NCBI RefSeq assembly: GCF_011617705.1
Contig: NZ_CP050154.1
Location: 124,001 to 188,000, forward strand
DNA: 64,000 bases
Source: Brevibacterium limosum
GTDB taxonomy: Bacteria; Actinomycetota; Actinomycetes; Actinomycetales; Brevibacteriaceae
Reading direction: 5' to 3'
The first letter of the stretch is position 1, and every line of letters begins with the position of its first letter. The position numbers and the translations under genes were made by a program. This document shows, piece by piece, positions 8,374-16,755 of this stretch. The notes beneath the pieces were generated by a model. It was given only the letters and a program-made list of their open reading frames with translations. It did no database searches and was not told the DNA's origin.

Positions 8374-11023
8374 TCCGACCCGAGTCACGCAGCGTGAGCA
8401 TCAGCCGCGGAATATCACGGCGGCGTTCGGCTCCGAGCTTGGCCCTGGCCTGCAGCACATGTGATTCGACGGTGCGCACCGAAAGGACGAGACGCTGACT
8501 GATCTGCACATTCGTCAGTCCGTCGGCGACGAGACGGCACACCTCGAGCTCACGCTCGGACAGGGTCACGGCAGGGGCCGTGGACAGAGCCAACGCGGTG
8601 TCCTCCTGCGGCTGAGGGTCCTCGGGAGGCGCTGCCGCTCTCTGCCGCAGCGCATCCAGCGCTTCCCCGGCCACCCGGGCGCGGGAGCTGAGGCGCTGGC
8701 CGAGGAACAAAGCCCTGGCCTGAGTGTAGGCGTGACGGGCGGCACCCCTGTAGCCGGCCTCCTGCAGTTCCCGCCCCACAGTCAGAAGCCCCTCGGCGTC
8801 CTCGTCGGCCACGGCTTCGATGTGTCTGCGCGCGGCCCGGGGGCCGGGCAGACCGAGCTCGGTCGATTCGAGGGGCAGCGTCTCGCGCGCCTCGGCGGCG
8901 TTGAGGGTGCCGTCGAGGACGCGGGCATGAGCGAAGACGGCGTGCATCCATGCGGGCATCGGTCCGGGACTCTTCGCGCCCGGACCGAGCAGGAACGAGG
9001 CCAGGCCGTCGTGGAGACGATAGCCCTGCGGGGGAGCGGACTCATCGGCGGTCGTCGGGTGATAATACGGCGCATTGCTGCGCTGCCACCGGCCGAGTGT
9101 GTCGCGCAGGCCCCATCCGACTGCCAACAGGGCCGGGGTGGCCGTGGCGGCGAGGGCCTCGAAGTCACGGGCGGCCAGATCGGTCTCCCCATCGAGCAGA
9201 CGCTGGATTCCGATGCACCAGGAGGCTGTCGCGGTCAGCTGCCAACCACTGTGGGTGGAGGCTCCGCTGGCCATAGACAGCAGTGTGCGAGTGGTGAGTT
9301 CGCAGCGTTGGGGTTCGATGCCGGCCAGCAGGCAGTTGACGGTCGAGCCGACGATGAAGAACCAGGCCATGGTGAGGGTGAAGCCTGAGAGGGGCCCGGA
9401 CCGGACGCTTGTGAGGTCGACGTAGAGGTCGAGCCCTTCGCTCGCGGCGGCGGCCAGCCCTTCGGCATCGTCGGTCTTGAGGTGATATTGGCACAGGGCC
9501 GCGAACGCGGCTAACCGCAGGGCCGGCATTGCGAGAGGCGAAGCTGCGACGGCGCGCACCTCTTCGACACGAGTCATCCCACCCCCGGTGAAGGAGGACA
9601 CAAGGTTCGCGATGCCCGGGATCAGCGGGTCGATCTCATCCCGGAGGAAGTCCGTCCACCACGGCGGCAGCTCCGGCTCGGCAGCGAGGCCCGCGGCCGC
9701 CGTGAACAGCAGCTCGAGTCCGACCGGATCCCGCTCGCACCCCATCGTTCCGTGAGTGGTTGCGGATCTGATCAGCTGGATCGCTCCGGTGCGGTCACCG
9801 GTGAGCAGACGCGCCGTGATCATCTGCAGCTCCCACTCGAGCAGCATCGGCGGTTCGTCGTGAACCTCGTCCTCGACCATGTGGAGCATGATCATCGCTT
9901 CCAGAGGGTCGCCGAGGCGGTTGAGCGAGCGCGCCGCCCCGAGCAGCAGGGCGGCATGGGGCCGATCGATGTCGCGGCCGTCGTTGATGGCATCTCGAGC
10001 GAGGCGGATCTCGGCGGCTTCCCCGACTGGGTAGCCCGCCTTCCACAGAATCGTCAGGCGACGGTCGAATTTCTCCTCGTCCGCGGCATCGGTCTCACCG
10101 ATGAGCTGGTTGGCCATGGCGTCGACGTGCAGCGGTGAGACCGCCACCGCCGGCTGACCGCTGACCTCGAACTCCCGTGCCAGCCGCAGGTCGACGAGTC
10201 GGGCGATGACCGTTTCGCCGAAGAGCTGCTTGGCCGTGCGGATGGGCATCGGACTGAGATCGCCGAGACGGCCGGCGGCGATGAGTGTGGAGCTGCGCAG
10301 CTGCGGATACTGGACTGCGAGGCGGGACAGGATCCGGTTGCCGAAGAACGGGGTGTCGAAACTGGAATGCGGGTAGTGGCGCGGAACTCGGTGCGGGGCC
10401 TCCTCCGCCCAGGCGACGAGATCGGCGGCGACCAGCGGTCTGCCCGCGGACAGTGCGGCCAGGGTCCTCAGCTGCAGATCATCGAGCGGAATCGTCGCCG
10501 ACAGCCCCGTCACCAGGGCCAGGGACTCGCTGCCGGTGAGCCGTGCCAGGTCGAGCCTCTCGAGTTGCCCGGTGCTCCACGCGTCGGCGATCTGCTGGAG
10601 GACGCCGTTGCCTCCGCTGTGGATGGAACGCAGCCGGTCACCGTCGACGAGGTAGGCGATCGGCACCCCTGAGGCGTGGAGGGCCTGATCGATGACAGGT
10701 TCGGCGGCGGCCGAAAGCAGATGCGCTCCGCTCATGATCCGCGGTCCCCCGCCCAGCCGGCGGGCGTCGACGAACTCCGCGACCTCCTCGGTGGTGGTGT
10801 GGGTGCTCACCCGCAGCAGCGACTGCTCGGACTGGCCGAGGGCGCCCGAGAGCGACCGGGCGAAGTCCAGGGCTCCGTCGCCGGTCAGGCAGGCGACGAC
10901 GACAGAGCGGCCGGACCGGAGGATATCGAGGATCTGGGCCGATTCTCGACTGCGAGTCGGTGCCTGGTGCACGAGCCGGTCGTAGGCGGGATCGATGGGG
11001 GCGAAGCCGTCCACACTGTGCAT
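8345..11023 (-). CDS. Large LuxR-family transcriptional regulator
   Basis: An 892-residue protein with a C-terminal LuxR helix-turn-helix (LSERELEVCRLVADGLTNVQISQRLVLSVRTVESHV). A long helical, TPR-like middle follows an N-terminal region resembling the ATPase module of LAL regulators. The expected P-loop is degenerate: the segment after SVVVACL reads TGDGALDF instead of GxxGxGKT, so ATP binding is doubtful. The start chosen has GGAAAGG about 12 bases upstream; a longer reading adds 57 low-complexity residues. It converges on and overlaps the sortase gene, and may regulate the pilus cluster; that link is inference from position only. Confidence 0.8.
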   Translation of the reverse strand: MHSVDGFAPIDPAYDRLVHQAPTRSRESAQILDILRSGRSVVVACLTGDGALDFARSLSGALGQSEQSLLRVSTHTTTEEVAEFVDARRLGGGPRIMSGAHLLSAAAEPVIDQALHASGVPIAYLVDGDRLRSIHSGGNGVLQQIADAWSTGQLERLDLARLTGSESLALVTGLSATIPLDDLQLRTLAALSAGRPLVAADLVAWAEEAPHRVPRHYPHSSFDTPFFGNRILSRLAVQYPQLRSSTLIAAGRLGDLSPMPIRTAKQLFGETVIARLVDLRLAREFEVSGQPAVAVSPLHVDAMANQLIGETDAADEEKFDRRLTILWKAGYPVGEAAEIRLARDAINDGRDIDRPHAALLLGAARSLNRLGDPLEAMIMLHMVEDEVHDEPPMLLEWELQMITARLLTGDRTGAIQLIRSATTHGTMGCERDPVGLELLFTAAAGLAAEPELPPWWTDFLRDEIDPLIPGIANLVSSFTGGGMTRVEEVRAVAASPLAMPALRLAAFAALCQYHLKTDDAEGLAAAASEGLDLYVDLTSVRSGPLSGFTLTMAWFFIVGSTVNCLLAGIEPQRCELTTRTLLSMASGASTHSGWQLTATASWCIGIQRLLDGETDLAARDFEALAATATPALLAVGWGLRDTLGRWQRSNAPYYHPTTADESAPPQGYRLHDGLASFLLGPGAKSPGPMPAWMHAVFAHARVLDGTLNAAEARETLPLESTELGLPGPRAARRHIEAVADEDAEGLLTVGRELQEAGYRGAARHAYTQARALFLGQRLSSRARVAGEALDALRQRAAAPPEDPQPQEDTALALSTAPAVTLSERELEVCRLVADGLTNVQISQRLVLSVRTVESHVLQARAKLGAERRRDIPRLMLTLRDSGRINAVGRARS

Positions 11024-11131
11024 GGGAGTGCAGCCTTTCCGGTCTGCGAAACGGGGCAGCCGTGAGGGCCGCGGTCCCGTTCGCCGGGGGTGACCGTGAA
11101 TGGGATGGGTGGGTATCTGTGGGGAGGGACG

Positions 11132-11149
11132 GGTCGCCTTGCGGCGACT
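11132..11149. terminator. Hairpin between two-component operon and LuxR regulator
   Basis: GGTCGCC and GGCGACT pair around a TTGC loop, in the 244-base gap between the response regulator stop and the large LuxR gene start. It could end the two-component transcript or sit in the leader of the LuxR gene. The rest of the gap shows no gene. Confidence 0.35.
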
Positions 11150-11267
11150 CGACGCGAACAACATTACCCCCGTTGTTGATGGAGGAGCGCTCATTGTCCG
11201 AAATTGTTGTGCGACACCTGCGCCGAGGCGGGCGATCCCCTCGCCGAGACGGCTGTGACAGATCGGC

Positions 11268-11939
11268 TCATCGGGTTCGTTCCTGCTGACCGACGGCTAT
11301 GACTCCGTTCTCATACGCCCAGATCACCGCGTGGATTCGATCGCGGATGCCGAGTTTCGACAGCAGGTTCGACACGTGGGTCTTCACGGTCGCCTCACCG
11401 ACGAAGAGGTTGCCGGCGATTTCGGAGTTGCTCGCCCCGGTCGCCACCAGTCGCAGCACTTCGAGTTCCCGGTCGGTGAGCTGCTCGAGCTCCGGGGCGG
11501 TCGGTGCAGCCGGTTCCGGGGTGGACACGGAGCGTTCGATGACACGGCGGGTGACCTCGGGGGAGAGCAGGCCGTCGCCGGCGGCCAGGGCGGTGACCGC
11601 GTCGATGAGCTGTTCGGCTTCAGCGGTCTTGAGCAGGAACCCGCTGGCGCCGGCGGCCAAAGCGCGAAACAGGAAGTCGTCGCGGTCGAAGGTCGTGAGC
11701 ATGAGGACGGCTCCGGCCGCCCCGTGGCGGACGATCTGCGCGGTCGACTCGAGTCCGTCCATGACCGGCATCTGCACATCCATGCAGATGACATCCGGGG
11801 CGAGCTCGAGCGCCCTGTCGATGGCGATCTGCCCGTTCTCGGCCTCTCCGACGACGGTGATCCCGTCTTCGGATTCGAGGATCGTGCGGAATCCGGTGCG
11901 GACCATGGATTGGTCGTCGACGAGGAGGACCCTGATCAT
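11268..11939 (-). CDS. NarL/LuxR-type response regulator
   Basis: A 223-residue two-component regulator. The receiver domain has the acidic pair in LLVDDQ, the phospho-acceptor Asp in ICMDVQMPVMDG, the Thr in LMLTTFD and the Lys in GFLLKTAEAE. The output domain is a LuxR helix-turn-helix (LTDRELEVLRLVATGASNSEIAGNLFVGEATVKTHV). Its start overlaps the kinase stop by 4 bases, so the kinase is its partner. The target genes are not evident; the nearby pilus and LuxR genes are candidates by position only. Confidence 0.93.
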   Translation of the reverse strand: MIRVLLVDDQSMVRTGFRTILESEDGITVVGEAENGQIAIDRALELAPDVICMDVQMPVMDGLESTAQIVRHGAAGAVLMLTTFDRDDFLFRALAAGASGFLLKTAEAEQLIDAVTALAAGDGLLSPEVTRRVIERSVSTPEPAAPTAPELEQLTDRELEVLRLVATGASNSEIAGNLFVGEATVKTHVSNLLSKLGIRDRIHAVIWAYENGVIAVGQQERTR

Positions 11940-13390
11940 ATGGATGCCTTTGCTGAGGGATCGGAACCGGTTGTGGGGCGAACCGGAGCGGCGGATGCGG
12001 CGGCGTCGGATTCAGTTGCCGTTGTGTCGGGCGCTGGGGAGTCCGCAGTGCTGCGCGGGTAGGGGATGCGGGCACGCACGAGCCAGCCGCCGCGCGACTT
12101 CGGTCCTGCTTCGAGGCTGCCGCCGAGGGCGCTCATCCTCTCCCGCATCCCGACGATGCCCAGTCCCAGTCCTTCGCTCGTGGACCGTCTCTCAGCCTCG
12201 GGTCGGGCCTCAGAGGAAACAGACGCGACGGCGGTGCTCGTCGGCCTGGAATCGCTGATCTCGACCTCGAGGTCACTGCGGCCATAGCGCAGCCGCACTT
12301 CCACCTCGGCGTCGGCGCCCGCATAGCGGGAACAGTTGGTCAGGGATTCCTGGATCACACGGTAGATCGACATCTCGGTGATCGGGGTGAGCGGGCGAGG
12401 GTCTCCGATCGTCGTGTACTCGACGCTTCGGCCGAATCGTCGGGCGGATTCGATGAGTTCGGGAAGGTCGCCGAGGCCGGGGTTGCCCTTCGTCGACGAC
12501 GCCGTCGGTGAGTCGGTCGGGAAGGCTGCCGCATCGTCGCTGGTGTCGGCCGGGTCGTCTGTGTCGGCAGTGCCATCGGTCGGGGAGTCCGTGTCGCGGA
12601 GGGTGTAGACGAGGGCGCGGAGTTCGTCGACGGTCTCTCGGGTCGAGGCTTCGATGACCTGCAGTGATTCCTTGGCCTTGTCGGGGTTCTTCTCGAGGCT
12701 GCGACGGGCGGCTGCGGCGTGGATGCCGACTCCGGCGATATGGTGGGCGACCCCATCGTGGAGTTCGCGGGCGATGCGCACCCGTTCGAGGTCGAGCGCC
12801 TGCCGGGTCAGCTGCTTCTCCTGTGCACGGACTTCGTCATTGGCGGCTCGGAGATCGGCCATGAGTCTGCGTTGCTTCCATGCTCTGTTGCCGAAGACCC
12901 ACGCTCCACCGAAGAAGGCGACATTCGTCAAGAAGGACACCCCGCCCGAAGCTGCGAACTGAAGAACAGTGAAGTCTCCGAGCGTCCGGAACTGGACAGT
13001 CAGCGACACCGTGAAGAGGACCGCCATACCGATGCACAGCAGCAGACGCGACCAGAAGGCCACTCGTCGGCTGCGCTGCCACGGACCGATCGAATAGACT
13101 CCCAGGAACAGGATGATCTGCGAGACACCGATCTCCATGGCACTGTTGACCAGCGCCACCGAATAGACGAGGCAGATGACGGCAGCGCTCTGACTCGGAT
13201 AGCGGCGGCGATAGAGCAGAGGGACCGTGAGAAGCACTGACGCAAGGGCGCACGCCCACAGGGGGGCCTTGAGGACCTGAATGCTGGAGGCGCTGTAGAG
13301 CACGGCGAAGAGCACCGAGGACACGGACAAGGCAACGACGATGTAGACATCGCCCCTGGTGGTTCGTGTGGATGACTCGTTCTCCGTCAT
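11936..13390 (-). CDS. NarL-class sensor histidine kinase (HisKA_3)
   Basis: A 484-residue membrane kinase. Five or six N-terminal helices (residues about 15-165) are followed by a coiled linker. The phosphorylation motif ERVRIARELHDGVAHHIAGVG is that of the HisKA_3/DesK-NarX class, and the HATPase domain (YRVIQESLTNCSRYAGA, GLGIVGMRERMSALGG) is interrupted by low-complexity Asp/Thr/Ser-rich insertions. There is no large external sensor domain, so it probably senses the membrane. A TAAGCT hexamer ends 6 bases before the ATG, suggesting a leaderless mRNA covering kinase and regulator. Confidence 0.9.
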   Translation of the reverse strand: MTENESSTRTTRGDVYIVVALSVSSVLFAVLYSASSIQVLKAPLWACALASVLLTVPLLYRRRYPSQSAAVICLVYSVALVNSAMEIGVSQIILFLGVYSIGPWQRSRRVAFWSRLLLCIGMAVLFTVSLTVQFRTLGDFTVLQFAASGGVSFLTNVAFFGGAWVFGNRAWKQRRLMADLRAANDEVRAQEKQLTRQALDLERVRIARELHDGVAHHIAGVGIHAAAARRSLEKNPDKAKESLQVIEASTRETVDELRALVYTLRDTDSPTDGTADTDDPADTSDDAAAFPTDSPTASSTKGNPGLGDLPELIESARRFGRSVEYTTIGDPRPLTPITEMSIYRVIQESLTNCSRYAGADAEVEVRLRYGRSDLEVEISDSRPTSTAVASVSSEARPEAERRSTSEGLGLGIVGMRERMSALGGSLEAGPKSRGGWLVRARIPYPRSTADSPAPDTTATESDAAASAAPVRPTTGSDPSAKASI

Positions 13391-13532
13391 CCTTCCAGCT
13401 TAGACAGTGGTCGGGTCGGTCGGCATCCGTCTCAGTGAGGAATTCGCGGGGCGCCTCTCCCACTGGTGGTGGAGGTGCGGGTCGGAACAGACCCTGGAGG
13501 CGGCACGAGCCATAACTGTCGGCGAGACCTGC

Positions 13533-14120
13533 TCAGTCCTTCTGCGCGACGATGACGGCCAGGTCTCGGTGCTGCCAGTGCACGCGGGTGGTCAGCCCCG
13601 CCTCGGCGAGCCAGGTCAGCTGCTCATCGAGGGAGCTGGGAGTGTCGTCGATCCAGTCGATCGGAGTGACGACGTCCGCCGGGTCGGCTGGCACGACGAG
13701 GTCACCGAGGACGAACCGCCCGCCTGGGGCGAGCACTGCGGCGATGCAGGCGAAGAGGTCCGCCTTGCCGGGGCCGTCGAGGTGATGGACGGCGAGCGTC
13801 GACATGACGAGATCGAAGGGTCCCCGAGGAAGCGGGTCTTCGAGGCGACCCAGCCGCAGCTCGGTGCGCTCGGGGTCGAGGATCGCCTCGGCGGCGGCGA
13901 GCATCTCTGGACTCGCGTCGATGCCGAGCAGCCCGGCCCCGGGGAGTGCGTCGAGGACGCGCTGTGCTGTCAGCCCGCTGCCGACGCCCAGATCGAGGAT
14001 CGAATTCGGTGCTCCCACAGCCGCTGCAGCAGCCACCTCGGTCTGCAGGCGCGGATAGTCGGGAATCTCCTCGGCCATGAGCGCCTGGTAGGTCTCCGGG
14101 TCCCACTCGAATTCGGGCAT
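13533..14120 (-). CDS. Class I SAM-dependent methyltransferase
   Basis: A 195-residue Rossmann methyltransferase. Motif I is SILDLGVGSGLTAQR near residue 41, the acidic end of strand 2 is LLGIDASPEML, and motif IV region is FDLVMSTLAVHHLDG, followed by LAPGGRFVLGD. This is the Methyltransf_11/25 pattern of small-molecule methyltransferases. AAGGAG lies 6 bases upstream of the ATG. The substrate is unknown, and neighbours do not suggest a pathway. Confidence 0.85.
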   Translation of the reverse strand: MPEFEWDPETYQALMAEEIPDYPRLQTEVAAAAAVGAPNSILDLGVGSGLTAQRVLDALPGAGLLGIDASPEMLAAAEAILDPERTELRLGRLEDPLPRGPFDLVMSTLAVHHLDGPGKADLFACIAAVLAPGGRFVLGDLVVPADPADVVTPIDWIDDTPSSLDEQLTWLAEAGLTTRVHWQHRDLAVIVAQKD

Positions 14121-14167
14121 ATCAGCTCCTTCGCCGCCGATGCGAGGAAGCCTACTCCCCGCAGCCG

Positions 14168-15037
14168 CTAAAGGTCGATGGCGACGATCGGATCCGTGGT
14201 CGGCTGCTTCGAGCCGCCTTCGGGCTCGACGGTGATGCCGAAGACGCTGCCGGCGGAGAACTTCTCACCGGCGATGGTCACCGGCTCGTCCGACATCAGC
14301 CCGACGCTTTCCGGTCCGTCGGCGCCGATCACCCACATCTGCATCGACTTTCCGGCCGGCGGCTGCCCGAGGTCTTTGGGGCTGAGGCGGATGAGCTGCT
14401 CGCTCTCGGAGGAGAACACGGTGACAGAGCCGCCTTCCGGCATGTCCGCAGTGTCTGTGCGCAGGTCGCCGGCCTCCATCAGGCGGGCGGAGTCGTTCAG
14501 CTGCTGCTGGGTCGCGGCCAGGTCCTCTTCCAGAGCGTTCTGCCGCTGATGCTGCTGCCAGACGGTCGCACCGAGACCGGCTGCGACGACGATCGCCGCC
14601 GCGGCTGCGACCCAGGGCAGCCAGGAACGTCGGCGAGACTGCTGCCCGCCACGGCCCTCAGTATGGTCGCCGGATCGGCGAGCCTGCCGATGGTCGCTGA
14701 GCGACGTCGGTGCAGGCGGTGCCTCGGTGCCGGTATCCGCGGCGGTCGGTGATGGCGCGGGTGCCGATGAGGCACCTGCCTCGGCGGTCGGTGACGATTC
14801 GGGTGTCGGCTGCTGTTCGTGGTTCTCGGGGATGGCGAGGATCGCATCGCGAGTCGCCGCGCTGACCTCGACCGGTTCATCGGACTCGGCCGCGTCGGCC
14901 ATGACGTCGGCATAGGCGGCGACCTCGGCACGGAAGTCTGCATCGGACTCGGCCAGCGCCCGAGCCTCGGCGAGCTCGTCGTCGGTGAGCCCGCCCAAAG
15001 CCAGGCCGGCGGCCAGATAGTCACGATCGGTGCTCAT
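14168..15037 (-). CDS. rskA: Anti-sigma-K factor RskA
   Basis: A 289-residue single-pass anti-sigma factor. The N-terminal cytoplasmic part (MSTDRDYLAAGLALGGLTDDELAEARAL) is the zinc-less ASD of RskA-type proteins. A Pro/Ala/Thr-rich linker leads to one membrane helix (WVAAAAAIVVAAGLGATVW, near 140-160) and an extracytoplasmic RskA domain (MQMWVIGADGPESVGLM ... FGITVEPEGGSKQPT). It overlaps the sigma gene by 4 bases. In mycobacteria RskA holds SigK inactive until intramembrane proteolysis releases it; the same role is inferred here. Confidence 0.92.
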   Translation of the reverse strand: MSTDRDYLAAGLALGGLTDDELAEARALAESDADFRAEVAAYADVMADAAESDEPVEVSAATRDAILAIPENHEQQPTPESSPTAEAGASSAPAPSPTAADTGTEAPPAPTSLSDHRQARRSGDHTEGRGGQQSRRRSWLPWVAAAAAIVVAAGLGATVWQQHQRQNALEEDLAATQQQLNDSARLMEAGDLRTDTADMPEGGSVTVFSSESEQLIRLSPKDLGQPPAGKSMQMWVIGADGPESVGLMSDEPVTIAGEKFSAGSVFGITVEPEGGSKQPTTDPIVAIDL

Positions 15038-15609
15038 CGACTCGCCTCCAACTCGTCTCGCAGCTTCTTCATTCCGTCTCTGATCCGTGACTTGATGGTA
15101 CCCAGCGGCACCTTGAGGTCCTCCGAGATCTGGGTGTGGGTCAGACCCTGATAGAAGGCCATGACGATCGGCCTGCTCTGTTCCTCGGGGAGGATCTTCA
15201 AGGCGGAGACCGTCCGGTCCGACTCCGCTCGGTCGATCACGGTCTGTTCGACCCCTTCGGCGGCCTCGACGGAGGTGCGCAGCCCATCGGCGAGGTCACG
15301 GTCCTGCTGGGACTGAACGCTGCGCACACAGTCGATGGCTCGTCTGCGGCACAGGGTGACCAGCCACGCCCTGCCCGTTCCTCGGGCGGGGTCGAAGCCC
15401 GCACACCGGGTCCACACCTCGGTGAAGCAGTCCTGGAGGACCTCCTCGGCGAGAGATCTGCTCTTGACGATCCGCACGATGACGGCCATGAGGATACGGG
15501 AGTGGGTGGTGAACAGCTCTTCGAATGCGGACCGGTCGCCGTCGGCGATGCGGATCAGCAGGGCTCCGCCGGGATCGGCGGAATCCGCCGGCTGGTGATC
15601 AGAGCTCAT
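15034..15609 (-). CDS. sigK: ECF sigma factor SigK
   Basis: A 191-residue ECF sigma factor. Region 2 is AFEELFTTHSRILMAVIVRIV...AEEVLQDCFTEVWTRCAGFDP, and region 4 is LPEEQSRPIVMAFYQGLTHTQISEDLKVPLGTIKSRIRDGMKKL. Pairing with RskA and the neighbouring fasciclin and molybdopterin genes identifies it as SigK. The start chosen lies 6 bases after CATGAT, a leaderless arrangement. Its own promoter does not show the CCATCC box seen at the two neighbouring targets, so autoregulation is not supported by sequence. Confidence 0.92.
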   Translation of the reverse strand: MSSDHQPADSADPGGALLIRIADGDRSAFEELFTTHSRILMAVIVRIVKSRSLAEEVLQDCFTEVWTRCAGFDPARGTGRAWLVTLCRRRAIDCVRSVQSQQDRDLADGLRTSVEAAEGVEQTVIDRAESDRTVSALKILPEEQSRPIVMAFYQGLTHTQISEDLKVPLGTIKSRIRDGMKKLRDELEASR

Positions 15610-15759
15610 TGCCCAATCATGCCATGCATGCAGAAACCGATCACACCTTTCCCAGGTGAGCGAGTCGGGCGGGACGAGCGCAGTGGTGGGAGTGTGTGCA
15701 GCAGACACGGTCAGCCGGCGGTCGCATGAAGCCGCACGAACCGGCGAGGAACCGAAGGC

Positions 15760-15800
15760 GGCCGGAAGCCGATCCTGTTGCTGCTGATCGGTTCCCGGCC
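15760..15800. terminator. Long hairpin after the fasciclin gene
   Basis: A 15-bp near-perfect stem (left arm 15760-15774, right arm 15786-15800, two mismatches) with an 11-base loop lies 38 bases beyond the fasciclin stop and before the sigK operon. It probably separates the two transcripts. No T-run follows. Confidence 0.6.
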
Positions 15801-15837
15801 ACTGCATCGTGGTGCTCTCTCGCTGCGGTAACTCCGG

Positions 15838-16530
15838 TCACTTCTCCGGCATCATCACGGCGTCGACCATGTAGACCGTGGCGTTGGCGGTCTTGACTCC
15901 GCCGCAGACCAGTCCGGCATCGTCGAACTTCATGTCCTCACCCTCACCGGAGACCTTGACCTTCGAACCTTCGACGGTCTCGTGCTCACCGGCGATCTCA
16001 TCGGGGGAGAGCTGACCGGGGATGACATGGTAGGTCAGAACCTTCGTCAGCTGGTCCGAATCCTTGGCCAGGGCATCGAGGTCGTCCTTGGGCACATCGG
16101 CGAACGCGTCGTCGACCGGGGCGATGACCGTGAACTCGTCGCCGTTGAGGGTGTCGACGAGGTCGACATCGGGATTGAGCTCACCCGAGACCGCCTTGGT
16201 CAGCGTCGTGAGCATCGGGTTGTTCGAAGCGGCAGTGGCCACCGGGTCCTGGCCCATGCCCTCGACTGATCCGGCCCCGTCCGGGTTCTCCTCGGCGTAG
16301 GTCGAGCAGCCGGAACCGACGAGGTCGGTATCGGCCATGGAGGAGTCACCGGACTCGTCGGGCATCTCGGACTCGCCCGAGTCGGCGGGCTGGGATTCGG
16401 AGCTGTTCGAATCCGAGCCGGATTCCTCCCCTTCGGAGCCGGAGTCCATTCCGCAGCCGCTGAGAGCCAACAGGCCGATGGCGCCGGCCGAGAGGATGGT
16501 GGCGGTGCGTGTGCGAAGCAGTGTCTTCAT
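15838..16530 (-). CDS. Fasciclin-domain lipoprotein (MPT83/MPB70-like)
   Basis: A 230-residue secreted lipoprotein with lipobox LLALSGCG at about residue 25, an acidic Ser/Asp/Glu-rich spacer and one fasciclin (FAS1) domain ([23 protein letters not shown] ... [14 protein letters not shown] ... LTYHVIPGQ ... [14 protein letters not shown]). In mycobacteria the fasciclin proteins MPT70 and MPT83 are the main SigK targets. Here the gene lies next to sigK and has a SigK-type promoter (16609-16635). AGGAGAAG sits just upstream of the ATG. FAS1 proteins mediate adhesion; the partner is unknown. Confidence 0.92.
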   Translation of the reverse strand: MKTLLRTRTATILSAGAIGLLALSGCGMDSGSEGEESGSDSNSSESQPADSGESEMPDESGDSSMADTDLVGSGCSTYAEENPDGAGSVEGMGQDPVATAASNNPMLTTLTKAVSGELNPDVDLVDTLNGDEFTVIAPVDDAFADVPKDDLDALAKDSDQLTKVLTYHVIPGQLSPDEIAGEHETVEGSKVKVSGEGEDMKFDDAGLVCGGVKTANATVYMVDAVMMPEK

Positions 16531-16608
16531 TGTTCTTCTCCTAATCAACAGTGATGCGTATTCGCGCACAGCTGTGAAGTGATCTCCATTGCTCGCTGTG
16601 TACTGGGT

Positions 16609-16635
16609 ATTCGCAGCGGGTGAGCATCCGGATGG
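16609..16635 (-). promoter_or_regulatory. Predicted SigK promoter of the fasciclin gene
   Basis: Read on the minus strand this is CCATCC, a 15-base spacer and GCGAAT, about 80 bases upstream of the fasciclin ATG. It matches the mycobacterial SigK-type pattern (CCATCC ... CCGAAT) and has exactly the spacing of the copy at 18332-18358. Confidence 0.7.
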
Positions 16636-16755
16636 GTCGATCGGGAAGAAATCTGAAATTCTCTTCGCCGAGGCGGCCCCGGAGATTTCGCCCGGACGTT
16701 CCTACACGGATAATTCCGTTCGGACGTTGCCGCTCGGACGATTCCCTTTGCAAGA

